Source: Candidatus Omnitrophica bacterium UBA1562
Lineage (GTDB): Bacteria; Omnitrophota; Gorgyraeia; Gygaellales; Profunditerraquicolaceae
Length of the DNA stretch: 12,124 nt
Reading direction: 5' to 3'
Assembly (NCBI GenBank): GCA_002322525.1
Contig: DCOU01000039.1
Coordinates: 1 to 12,124 of the forward strand
Part shown: piece by piece, positions 5,577-12,110 of the stretch
Numbering within the stretch: position 1 is the first letter of the stretch
How the letters are laid out: every line of letters begins with the position of its first letter
Position numbers and translations under genes: made by a program
The notes under the pieces: generated by a model
What the model was told of the DNA's origin: nothing
What the model saw: the letters and a program-made list of their open reading frames with translations, nothing else
The model's database searches: none

Positions 5577-6773
5577 CTCACTTAGAGTTAATACAGCCTC
5601 AACCAACAAATCATTTGCATTGAGCCGGGGAATATTATCATAATAGGAACGCATGGCTTTAATTCTTTCAGGATTATTGATAAGCTCCTCTATATTCTTA
5701 CTCAATATATCGCTGTCTAAGTTGTTATCTTGGACTATAATCGCCGAGCCTATTGTTTCTAAAACTTTGGCATTGGCTATTTGATGCCTGTAAGCAAAAG
5801 GGTAAGGAATAAGTATTGCAGGCAGACCAAAAAATATTAACTCTGCAATTGTAGTTGCCCCGGAACGGGAAATAACCAGGTCGCAAACGCTATATGCATA
5901 TTGCATAGGCCCTAAGAAATTAAATAAGCGGGAATTGATATTCGAATCTTCGTAACTGTTCTTCAAGAAATCGAAGTCTTGCGCTCCTGCAAGGTGAATA
6001 ACCTGAAAGCTAGACTTATCAGGCATCGCGGACACAGCTCTTAAGAACGCAAAATTAATTCTCTGACTGCCAAGGCTTCCTCCCATTACCAGTATCGTAA
6101 ATTTGTCACTATTAAAGCCGAAAAAATCTAAGGCTTTATTTTTATCTATTCGGCTTAATTCCTTGCGTATGGGATTGCCAGTAAGAACTACCTTTCTTTT
6201 GTAATCTTTAAAATAATCGCAGGTTTGCGCAAAGGAAATAGCTATTCTATCCGTAAATAGGCCTAAGAACCTGTTAGCCCGGCCAGGGATTACATTTTGC
6301 TCATGTATTAACGTCTTTATCCTAAAGAGCCAGGCAAATAAAATCATCGGGATACAAACTAAACTGCCAAATCCGACTACGACATCAGGCCTAAATGTCA
6401 AGAGTATAATCAGACTTTCCCAAGACCCTTTAAAAAACCTTAATATAGCGCTGAAATTTCTAAAGTCAAACCCTAATTTAATAGAAGATATGGAAATATA
6501 ATTAAACTTATATTCAAAACTTTTTATTTGATTTGTGATACTTTTTTTGGGCAAAACTAAAATGACATCTATATCTTTGTGTTTATCCCGCACCTTTTTG
6601 GTATAGAGCGCCTCTTGGGGTAGAAAGGTGCGGGATTTATTGTTTAATGTATCTAAAAATCCCAGCGTAGGAAAAATATGGCCACCGCTTGCTCCGGTAA
6701 TAGCTAAAATCTTCACCCCGCCCTTTCTTCCGTTGTACAATAAGCTATCTTTTTTAGAAAGGGCGGGGTTCAC
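5493..6773 (-). CDS. murG: UDP-GlcNAc--lipid I GlcNAc transferase MurG
   Basis: MurG is the peripheral GT-B glycosyltransferase that converts lipid I to lipid II on the inner face of the membrane. Visible motifs are GASGGHIFP (27-35, the glycine-rich loop, usually GGTGGH), HEQN (157-160), PGRANR (163-168), TGNP (198-201), GGSLGS (231-236), SRSGATTIAEL (302-312) and GLPAILIPYPFAYRHQ (316-331). At 426 residues it is longer than the usual 350-370, for three reasons: a palindromic insertion before the normal start (residues 2-20), a second one at about 46-64, and a C-terminal tail of about 28 residues from about position 399, encoded by composite repeat B. GTG 6773 overlaps the ftsW stop as GTGA and has GGAG 7 nt upstream. 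GTG 6716 is the alternative and matches the usual MurG start, VKILAITG. Confidence 0.96.
   Translation of the reverse strand: MNPALSKKDSLLYNGRKGGVKILAITGASGGHIFPTLGFLDTLNNKSRTFLPQEALYTKKVRDKHKDIDVILVLPKKSITNQIKSFEYKFNYISISSIKLGFDFRNFSAILRFFKGSWESLIILLTFRPDVVVGFGSLVCIPMILFAWLFRIKTLIHEQNVIPGRANRFLGLFTDRIAISFAQTCDYFKDYKRKVVLTGNPIRKELSRIDKNKALDFFGFNSDKFTILVMGGSLGSQRINFAFLRAVSAMPDKSSFQVIHLAGAQDFDFLKNSYEDSNINSRLFNFLGPMQYAYSVCDLVISRSGATTIAELIFFGLPAILIPYPFAYRHQIANAKVLETIGSAIIVQDNNLDSDILSKNIEELINNPERIKAMRSYYDNIPRLNANDLLVEAVLTLSEDISYSSKLSRQQNASKICSKFSCSCRG
6582..6640. mobile_element. palindromic insertion inside murG (54-bp period)
   Basis: The inverted repeat ATCCCGCACCTTT (6585-6597) with AAAGGTGCGGGAT (6624-6636), 13 bp perfect and extendable, is flanked by TTTAT at 6582-6586 and 6636-6640, a spacing of 54 bp or 18 codons. 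Removing one spacing gives DTLNNKHKDIDVILV, which reads as ordinary MurG helix and strand. The insert encodes KSRTFLPQ...KVRD. Confidence 0.85.
6712..6773. mobile_element. palindromic insertion at the murG start codon (57-bp period)
   Basis: A perfect 14-bp inverted repeat ACCCCGCCCTTTCT/AGAAAGGGCGGGGT (6715-6728 with 6756-6769) is flanked by TTCAC at 6712-6716 and 6769-6773, 57 bp apart. On the coding strand the direct repeat is GTGAA, which contains the start codon. The gene therefore now has two in-frame GTG starts separated by 19 codons, and the upstream copy keeps the GTGA overlap with ftsW. Confidence 0.85.
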
Positions 6774-7864
6774 GGGTATTCTCCAGTCCGCGCAATATTC
6801 ATCAGTATGCCTACGCTGATCAGATCAAAAATAAAAGAAGAACCGCCGTAACTGATAAAAGGCAAAGGCAAGCCTTTAGTAGGCAATATACCGCAAGAAA
6901 CGCCGATATTTATTATGCCTTTTAGAGAAATCATCAGAACCAACCCCAGGCTTAGGAAATAACCAAATTTATCCGCGGCATTCTTTATTATTTTAAGGCC
7001 CTGTTGAATAAAGATTATCAATAATATTATTACACCCACTGTACCCAATAGTCCTAATTCTTCTCCGATTATAGAAAAAATAAAGTCAGTATGCGCTGCA
7101 GGTAGATAAAATAATTTTTGCTTGGAATGCCCCAGGCCTACGCCGAATATCCCTCCTGAACCCAGGGCAATCTGTGATTGAATGACCTGGAAACCGCTAC
7201 CTTTGGGATCGAGCCAAGGATTTAAAAACGACATAATGCGCGCCTTACGATAAGGAACATTAAATATCAATATATACAGTATTGGTAGGCTTGCCAAGAT
7301 TACCGACAAAAGATAAGATACACGCACGCCAGCAACAAAAAGCATAATAAATATCACTATTCCGAGAGCCAAAACAGTTCCCAAATCCGGTTGTACAAGA
7401 ATTAATAGTGCCACGGTTCCTAAAATGAACATTGGCGGAAGGAAGCCCCGCCAGAACGTTTTTATATAGTCGCTCTTTCGGGTAATGAAATCCGCTATAT
7501 AAATAATTATGGCAATATTGGCTAATTCCGAAGGCTGAAAACTGATAAATTTTATTCTGAACCAGCGCCGGGCGCCGGCAATTTCTCTGCCAATATGAGG
7601 AATTAAAACTAAAACCAGTAATAAAATAGATACCGCCAATAATGGTTTTGCCCATCTCCTAAACCTTTTATAATCAATACCCATCACTAAAAAGGTAAGG
7701 ATTGAGCCGATAATAAGAAAACTTAAATGCCTTTTTAGGAAAAAGAGGCTGTCTTTATACCTTTCCCAGGCATAAATGCTGGAAGCGCTATAGATCATCA
7801 CTATCCCGATACATATCAGAATAAAGGTAATGGTAAAAAGATTTATTCTCGTATTACGCGCCAT
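6770..7864 (-). CDS. ftsW: cell division SEDS protein FtsW (lipid II polymerase)
   Basis: FtsW is the membrane SEDS glycosyltransferase that polymerises lipid II at the septum with its partner PBP. Residue numbers count from the ATG at 7879. The protein is almost wholly hydrophobic, with about ten membrane segments. It shows GARRWF (102-107), QPSELAN (115-121), QPDLGT (163-168), GSGGIFGVGLG (240-250), LPAAHTDFIFSIIGEELG (259-276, with the conserved Asp at 265) and LPFISYGGSS (339-348). The position between murD and murG in a dcw cluster favours FtsW over RodA. I prefer ATG 7864 because the upstream ATG at 7879 belongs to the composite repeat, and the equivalent repeat ATG at murD and the peptidase gene is not their start. 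Using 7879 adds MCSLD. The stop overlaps the murG GTG start by 4 bp. Confidence 0.95.
   Translation of the reverse strand: MARNTRINLFTITFILICIGIVMIYSASSIYAWERYKDSLFFLKRHLSFLIIGSILTFLVMGIDYKRFRRWAKPLLAVSILLLVLVLIPHIGREIAGARRWFRIKFISFQPSELANIAIIIYIADFITRKSDYIKTFWRGFLPPMFILGTVALLILVQPDLGTVLALGIVIFIMLFVAGVRVSYLLSVILASLPILYILIFNVPYRKARIMSFLNPWLDPKGSGFQVIQSQIALGSGGIFGVGLGHSKQKLFYLPAAHTDFIFSIIGEELGLLGTVGVIILLIIFIQQGLKIIKNAADKFGYFLSLGLVLMISLKGIINIGVSCGILPTKGLPLPFISYGGSSFIFDLISVGILMNIARTGEYP
6774..6784 (-). promoter_or_regulatory. Shine-Dalgarno site for murG GTG 6773
   Basis: The complement of 6781-6784 is GGAG, 7 nt upstream of the GTG at 6773, within the last codons of ftsW. It is the clearest ribosome site in the window and supports the upstream of the two murG starts. 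Confidence 0.6.
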
Positions 7865-7871
7865 GTCCAAT

Positions 7872-8027
7872 GAGCACATAACTTACGAACACTAAAAGTG
7901 TGAGTAAGTTATAAGTGCGAATTAATCCCCGCTGCTTCGCTTTGCTTCGCAAAGCGAAGCAAAGCGGCGGGGATAAATTCAGCCTTATAACTTATGTCGC
8001 TCTCCGAGCTCCATAAGTTATGGCTTT
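7872..8027. repeat. composite intergenic hairpin repeat, copy C, between murD and ftsW
   Basis: This is the most complete copy, with three hairpins in a row. The first is GCAC+ATAACTTAC (7874-7886) with GTAAGTTAT-aa-GTGC (7904-7918), with an inner ACACT/AGTGT stem. The second is a central palindrome from GAATTAATCCCCGC to GCGGGGATAAATTC (7919-7980) around a 12-bp inner stem (7939-7950 with 7954-7965). The third is AGCC-tt-ATAACTTATG (7981-7996) with CATAAGTTATGGCT (8012-8025). The 2-nt bulge faces the central hairpin on both sides, so the whole element is close to mirror-symmetric. It reaches into murD (last codons) and up to the ftsW start. Confidence 0.9.
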
Positions 8028-9338
8028 ATTTAACTCAAAGACTGCCTGTTTAAAAACCTTTCCTCTCTCTTCGTAATCATGGAACATATCATAGCTTGAG
8101 CACATGGGTGAAAGTAGCACGCAATCACCTGATTTGGCCTGAGAAAAGGCAAGATTAACTGCTTCTTCTAAGGTGGAGGCTTCATAGACAGATAGAAATC
8201 CTCTCAGCGCATTTTTTATTTTCTCTCGAGCCTGCCCGATTAAAATAACCTTTCTTGTTTTTTCTCGTATTAAATCCGAAATAATACCGTAGTCGCTGCC
8301 TTTATCTTTACCTCCTGCGATTAAAACTATTGGGTAAGATATATTTTTAAATGCCCATATGGTAGAATCTACAGTTGTGCTTTTGGAATCATTGACAAAG
8401 GTGATATTGTTTATTTCTGTGACGTATTCAAGGCGATGCTCGATGCCTTTAAATTCTCTGAATACTTCTAAACATAGTTCTTTTTTTATACCTAATACAG
8501 AAGCTACGGCTAAAACCGCAGCCTGATTAGGATTTAAATCTTGTGTTTGCGAAAAAGGTACTACCTTGGCCTTTGTTTCTCTGGCGAGTTTCTTAACCGT
8601 AGGGTCGTCGTAATTCAAAACTAAATAGTCAGACTTATCCTGGTTCATAAATATGCGCTTTTTTGCCTTAAGATATTCCTGTAAGTTTTTATATCTATCC
8701 AGATGGTTACAACCAAAATTGAGGAACAGGGCAATCCTTGGTTTAAATTCATGTATATTCTCTAATTGAAAAGAGCTCACCTCAAGGGAGACATAATCAC
8801 CCGCCTCCATTTTCTCTACTTCAGAGCAAAAAGGATTGCCAATATTGCCCAAGGTGAAAACTTTTTCACCGCCAGCCTCCAGTGCCTTAGCGATTAATGT
8901 CGTAACAGTAGTCTTACCGTTTGAGCCGGTAACGGCAATTACGGTCGCAGGGCATAAAATCCAAGCCAGTTCTATCTCACTTATTATCGGTATTTGGAAT
9001 TGCCTGGCTAAGACTATAGGTAATGCAGTGTCTGGTATGCCCGGAGAAACAACAATGAGATCTTTACCTCTTATAAAATCCTGCGAGTGTTTGCCTATTT
9101 CAATCTTTATCCCGTTAGAAACTGTTGTGTTAGAATTTGTCTGCGTGGTGTTTCTAACGGGATTTATATTTTTTGCTCTTAGTTGCGAGGCGTACGTTCG
9201 CGTGGAATCGTTATCCTGATTATCCGTCACGCTGACATCTGCACCCAAATCATAGAGCAAATTAGCCGAGGCAAAACCAGAGCGCGCCATTCCCACTACA
9301 GTAACTTTTCTCTGTTTAAAATAATCTTTATTTTTCAT
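7992..9338 (-). CDS. murD: UDP-N-acetylmuramoyl-L-alanine--D-glutamate ligase MurD
   Basis: MurD adds D-Glu to UDP-MurNAc-L-Ala with ATP. Motifs seen in 448 residues are VTVVGMARSG (12-21), VVSPGIP (96-102), P-loop TGSNGKTT (137-144), LEVSSFQLE (185-193), NHLDRY (211-216), GIEHRLEYV (298-306), NDSKSTTVDST (316-326), GGKDKGSDY (342-350) and LLSPMCSSYDMF (408-419). Three oddities stand out. A palindromic insertion occupies about residues 58-76 (NPVRN...SNGI) in the N-terminal domain. The stretch from VVPFSQ to the central-domain helix is short and lacks a recognisable HNxxN motif, reading DLNPNQAAVLAVA (267-279). The C-terminal TYGARRAT and the TAA stop come from composite repeat C. ATG 9338 follows composite repeat D directly, with no visible ribosome site. 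Confidence 0.96.
   Translation of the reverse strand: MKNKDYFKQRKVTVVGMARSGFASANLLYDLGADVSVTDNQDNDSTRTYASQLRAKNINPVRNTTQTNSNTTVSNGIKIEIGKHSQDFIRGKDLIVVSPGIPDTALPIVLARQFQIPIISEIELAWILCPATVIAVTGSNGKTTVTTLIAKALEAGGEKVFTLGNIGNPFCSEVEKMEAGDYVSLEVSSFQLENIHEFKPRIALFLNFGCNHLDRYKNLQEYLKAKKRIFMNQDKSDYLVLNYDDPTVKKLARETKAKVVPFSQTQDLNPNQAAVLAVASVLGIKKELCLEVFREFKGIEHRLEYVTEINNITFVNDSKSTTVDSTIWAFKNISYPIVLIAGGKDKGSDYGIISDLIREKTRKVILIGQAREKIKNALRGFLSVYEASTLEEAVNLAFSQAKSGDCVLLSPMCSSYDMFHDYEERGKVFKQAVFELNKAITYGARRAT
9106..9167. mobile_element. palindromic insertion inside murD (57-bp period)
   Basis: A perfect 14-bp inverted repeat ATCCCGTTAGAAAC/GTTTCTAACGGGAT (9109-9122 with 9150-9163) has a 27-nt loop. TTTAT flanks it at 9106-9110 and 9163-9167, 57 bp or 19 codons apart. 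Removing one spacing gives LRAKNIKIEIGKHS, which fits the MurD N-terminal domain. It shares the CCCGTTA arm start with the copies in murB and murF. Confidence 0.88.
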
Positions 9339-9340
9339 TT

Positions 9341-9396
9341 AATGGGCACATAACTTACCCTGCCTCACCGGCCAGGCAGGCATAACTTATGCCCTC
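9341..9396. repeat. composite intergenic hairpin repeat, copy D (short form), between mraY and murD
   Basis: Two ATAACTTA octamers (9350-9357 and 9382-9389) bracket a 7-bp hairpin CCTGCCT/AGGCAGG (9359-9365 with 9374-9380). GGGCA near 9344 can pair with TGCCC near 9390-9394. GGCATAACTTATGCC (9379-9393) is itself a perfect odd-length palindrome. The usual CCCC...GGGG core is replaced by the CCTGCCT hairpin. Confidence 0.8.
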
Positions 9397-9398
9397 GC

Positions 9399-10487
9399 TT
9401 ATCTTATCTTTAAAGTAACTATTGTGAAAAGCGAAAGCAAGGCCGCCAGAATCCAGAATCTTACAATCACTTTAGTCTCTGGCCAGCCGAGGAATTGAAA
9501 ATGATGGTGTAAAGGAGCAATTCTAAATATGCGCTTCTTGGTAAGACGAAAGGAAACCACCTGTAAGATTACCGATAAAGCCTCCAGAACAAATATCCCA
9601 CCTACAATTACCAGGAGTAGTTCTTTCTTTATCAATAAAGCAGTTGTCCCAAGGGCGCCACCCAAAGCCAAAGAACCTACATCTCCCATAAAAATAGAGG
9701 CCGGGTAACAGTTAAACCATAAGAAACCCAGGCCTGCTCCTAGAATACTTGCGCAAAACACTGTTAATTCGCCGCTGCCTTTAATATAAGGTATGAAAAG
9801 ATAACTGCTAAATCTTATATTTCCCGACACATAGCTTAAAACGCTAAAGGCCAGGGCTACCATAATTACAGTTCCTATGGCTAAACCATCTAAACCATCA
9901 GTAAGGTTTACAGCATTAGAAGACCCTGTGAGCACTATAATGACAAACAAGATATAAAAAATACCCAGCTCTAAAGATACATCTTTCAAAAAGGGCATAT
10001 CAATCTTGGTGCTGTTTTGCGGAGTTAAAAAAAGTATGATGCCTAATACCAGGCCCAATATAATTTGACTGGTGAATTTTGAAGCAGCAGTCAAACCTTT
10101 AGATTTTTTTCTTATATGCTTTAGATAATCATCAATAAATCCGGTTATCCCTAACCAAACCGTACTAAATAAAACCAGGATTATGTATCTGTTAAAAATA
10201 TCCGCCCAAAGTAATGCAGCTGATAATATTGCCAACAATATCAATATTCCGCCCATGGTTGGCGTATCCTGTTTTCTGCTATGCAATTCGTATAATTTGG
10301 CGCTGTCTTCTTTCCTTATATTTTCACCTATCTTTAACTGGGTAAGGAATTTTATTATTATTGGGCCCAGAATTATGCTGATAAGAAAAGCAGTTATAGT
10401 TGCCATTGCCGCGCGAAAGGTAATGTAACGAAAGATATTAAAAAAAGATATTATATCGTGTAGGGGGTAAAATAAATGATATAGCAT
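9399..10487 (-). CDS. mraY: phospho-N-acetylmuramoyl-pentapeptide transferase MraY
   Basis: MraY is the polytopic enzyme that transfers phospho-MurNAc-pentapeptide to undecaprenyl phosphate, making lipid I. The 362-residue protein has about ten membrane segments and the family motifs TPTMGGILI (75-83), DDYLK (119-123, the catalytic Asp pair), GSSNAVNLTDGLDGL (188-202), FMGDVGSLALGG (266-277) and APLHHHFQ (324-331) followed by GWPETKVIVRFWI. The N-terminus, ending in NIFRYITFRA, matches the usual MraY start well. Length and order are standard and no repeat insertion is visible in the gene. ATG 10487 lies 1 bp after the murF stop, so the two are probably coupled. The stop codon abuts composite repeat D. 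Confidence 0.97.
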   Translation of the reverse strand: MLYHLFYPLHDIISFFNIFRYITFRAAMATITAFLISIILGPIIIKFLTQLKIGENIRKEDSAKLYELHSRKQDTPTMGGILILLAILSAALLWADIFNRYIILVLFSTVWLGITGFIDDYLKHIRKKSKGLTAASKFTSQIILGLVLGIILFLTPQNSTKIDMPFLKDVSLELGIFYILFVIIVLTGSSNAVNLTDGLDGLAIGTVIMVALAFSVLSYVSGNIRFSSYLFIPYIKGSGELTVFCASILGAGLGFLWFNCYPASIFMGDVGSLALGGALGTTALLIKKELLLVIVGGIFVLEALSVILQVVSFRLTKKRIFRIAPLHHHFQFLGWPETKVIVRFWILAALLSLFTIVTLKIR

Positions 10488-10488
10488 A

Positions 10489-11910
10489 TTAGCTCTTGAA
10501 GATCTCTTCCATCTTCATCAGGCGAGAGCCCTTAACCAACACAAGGTCACCCTTCTTTAGCGAAAACCTATTAAATAAAATCTTACGCGCCTCAGTAACG
10601 GTTTGGCAGATAAATATATTCTTGCTATCAAAACGGCAAGCTGTAGCTGCCTTAGCTGCCAGTTTAGATAAATTGCCTACTGTGATAAGCACATCGCAAC
10701 ATCCAGCTGCATCTTGGCCAGCTTGATAGTGAAATGATTTTTCATAACTTCCTAATTCTAACATATCTCCCATAACAAAAATCTTCCTCCCCGAAGTCTT
10801 AAAATTAGCAAGTACATCTAAAGCCTGTCTTAAAGAGAGCGGGTTAGAATTATATGTATCATCAATAAATTTTACACTGTTTACTTCCTTAAGTTTAAGC
10901 CTGCTTTGCGGAAAGTCAAAAGTATTAAACCTTAAGATGATATCTTTATATGCAATACCGAAGATTCGCGCTACTGTTATAACAGCTAATGCATTATAAA
11001 TATTATAATACCCCGGGGTCTTTAATGTAAACCCCGTTAGATGGCGGTATACATCATTTATTCTACTACGCCTATCTAACGGGGTAAATTTATATTTTTT
11101 ATTGACCGAGAATTCTATTTTCTCATTAAAACTTCTCACATCTGTAGCAAAAAAATCGCAAGGGTTTTTCATGCCAAAACCTAGAATAATCGCTTTTTTA
11201 TGTTTGGCGGATATTTTTCTCTTTAATAAATTATCGTCTGCATTCAATATGCCGATATATGGTTTCTCTAAATTTTCTACCATCTTGTACTTTTCTCTAA
11301 AAACCCCACCTAAATCACCAAGATTTGCAAGGTGGCTGGGGCCGATATTAATAATTATGCCTATATTCGGTTGGCATATCCTAGTGAGATATTCGACTTC
11401 ACCAAAATGATTTGTACCCACTTCCAGGACTACAATATCATAGGAACTCTTAAGGCTAAGTAAAGCGAGAGGCAGGCCTATCTGATTATTTTTTGTCCCC
11501 TCATTCTTCAGGACCTTAAATTTTCCAGATAATACATGGGCAATCATTTCTTTAGTAGTAGTCTTACCATTGCTTCCCGTAACTGCAATAACAGGGATAT
11601 TGAATTTCTTGCGCTGGAATCGAGCAATGTCTCCGAGCGCCTTTACGGTATCCCGGACTTCTATAAAAGTTACTTTATTGGCTTTGTCTCCTGCCTTGCT
11701 CACCGACTCTTTTATTACACAGCTTGCCCCTTTTTTAACTGCTTCGCCAATGAAATCGTGTCCGTCAAAATTAATTCCTTTTATAGCAATAAAGGCATCT
11801 TGAGGATGAATTGTCCTGGAATCTATAGAGATGCCTCTAATACTTATATCCCACCCCTGGTTTATTAACCGGCCTTTGGTGGCTTCTAATAATTCAAAGA
11901 CTTTAAACAT
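10489..11910 (-). CDS. murF: UDP-MurNAc-tripeptide--D-Ala-D-Ala ligase MurF
   Basis: MurF adds the D-Ala-D-Ala made by Ddl, completing the UDP-MurNAc-pentapeptide. Motifs in 473 residues are SIDSR (28-32), P-loop TGSNGKTTTK (111-120), GTKNNQIGLPL (138-148, a MurF hallmark), LEVGTNHFGE (162-171), DDTYNSNP (350-357), MGDMLELG (380-387) and KGSRLMKME (460-468). The usual GxHNxxNA motif reads GYYNIYNA (300-307), with Tyr for His. A palindromic insertion supplies about residues 276-294 (PLDRR...HLTGFT) just before it. Without the insertion the length is about 454, within the usual range. ATG 11910 is preceded by a degenerate half of the composite repeat and no clear ribosome site. Confidence 0.95.
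   Translation of the reverse strand: MFKVFELLEATKGRLINQGWDISIRGISIDSRTIHPQDAFIAIKGINFDGHDFIGEAVKKGASCVIKESVSKAGDKANKVTFIEVRDTVKALGDIARFQRKKFNIPVIAVTGSNGKTTTKEMIAHVLSGKFKVLKNEGTKNNQIGLPLALLSLKSSYDIVVLEVGTNHFGEVEYLTRICQPNIGIIINIGPSHLANLGDLGGVFREKYKMVENLEKPYIGILNADDNLLKRKISAKHKKAIILGFGMKNPCDFFATDVRSFNEKIEFSVNKKYKFTPLDRRSRINDVYRHLTGFTLKTPGYYNIYNALAVITVARIFGIAYKDIILRFNTFDFPQSRLKLKEVNSVKFIDDTYNSNPLSLRQALDVLANFKTSGRKIFVMGDMLELGSYEKSFHYQAGQDAAGCCDVLITVGNLSKLAAKAATACRFDSKNIFICQTVTEARKILFNRFSLKKGDLVLVKGSRLMKMEEIFKS
11028..11088. mobile_element. palindromic insertion inside murF (57-bp period)
   Basis: The arms ACCCCGTTAGAT+GGCG (11031-11046) and CGCC-t-ATCTAACGGGGT (11069-11085) form a 16-bp stem with one bulged T. 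TAAA flanks it at 11028-11031 and 11085-11088, 57 bp apart. Removing one spacing gives KKYKFTLKTPGYYN, a normal run into the substrate-domain motif. Confidence 0.87.
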
Positions 11911-11930
11911 AAGTGAACAGACGACTTACG
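11911..11930. repeat. degenerate half of the composite repeat, upstream of murF
   Basis: The plus-strand sequence AAGTGAACAGACGACTTACGG corresponds position by position to the start-proximal half found before murD, ftsW and the peptidase gene (TTAATGRGCRCATAACTTACGG), with GACG in place of ATA. Only this half is present. Confidence 0.5.
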
Positions 11931-11965
11931 GACACTACTATGTTAATTTTTGACTATTTTTTAAT

Positions 11966-11994
11966 ATTTTATTATTGTAACTTATTGTACACAA
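11966..11994 (-). promoter_or_regulatory. possible promoter for murF
   Basis: On the minus strand TTGTGT (complement of 11989-11994) and TAAAAT (complement of 11966-11971) are 17 bp apart, with a 5/6 match at -10 and a weak -35. The setting is a gene-free AT-rich stretch. It would make murF the first gene of a transcript. Weak evidence in AT-rich DNA. Confidence 0.3.
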
Positions 11995-12025
11995 GTATGT
12001 TAAGAATATTTAATCCTTTGACTAT

Positions 12026-12110
12026 AAGATACACACAGATAAAAGAAAGATTCACACTGATATCGACGAGAGAATCTGTGTGTATCTTTAAAAAATCTGT
12101 GTGAATCTGT
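12026..12110. repeat. ATCTGTG-family inverted repeat upstream of murF
   Basis: A perfect 15-bp inverted repeat AAGATACACACAGAT/ATCTGTGTGTATCTT (12026-12040 with 12074-12088) is interleaved with a second 9-bp pair GATTCACAC/GTGTGAATC (12049-12057 with 12099-12107). Because the pairs interleave, the two stems could form a pseudoknot or compete. The ATCTGTG units match those in the gap upstream of murC. Confidence 0.8.

Noticed and set aside
7260..7655. 131-codon minus-strand open frame inside ftsW
   Set aside because: It lies in another frame of a clear FtsW coding sequence with all family motifs, so it is a shadow.
7719..7752. CTTTTTaggAAAAAG hairpin in ftsW
   Set aside because: It is short, AT-rich, encodes an ordinary family segment (LFFLKRHL) and lacks flanking direct repeats, so chance is likely.
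7927..7972. Terminator between murD and ftsW
   Set aside because: It is the core of a repeated element between coupled essential genes, with no T-run. It is better described as a repeat.
8836..9219. 127-codon plus-strand open frame opposite murD
   Set aside because: Antisense to a well-supported MurD with no recognisable features. The other plus-strand frames (for example 1257-1475, 11102-11410, 11536-11868) fail for the same reason.
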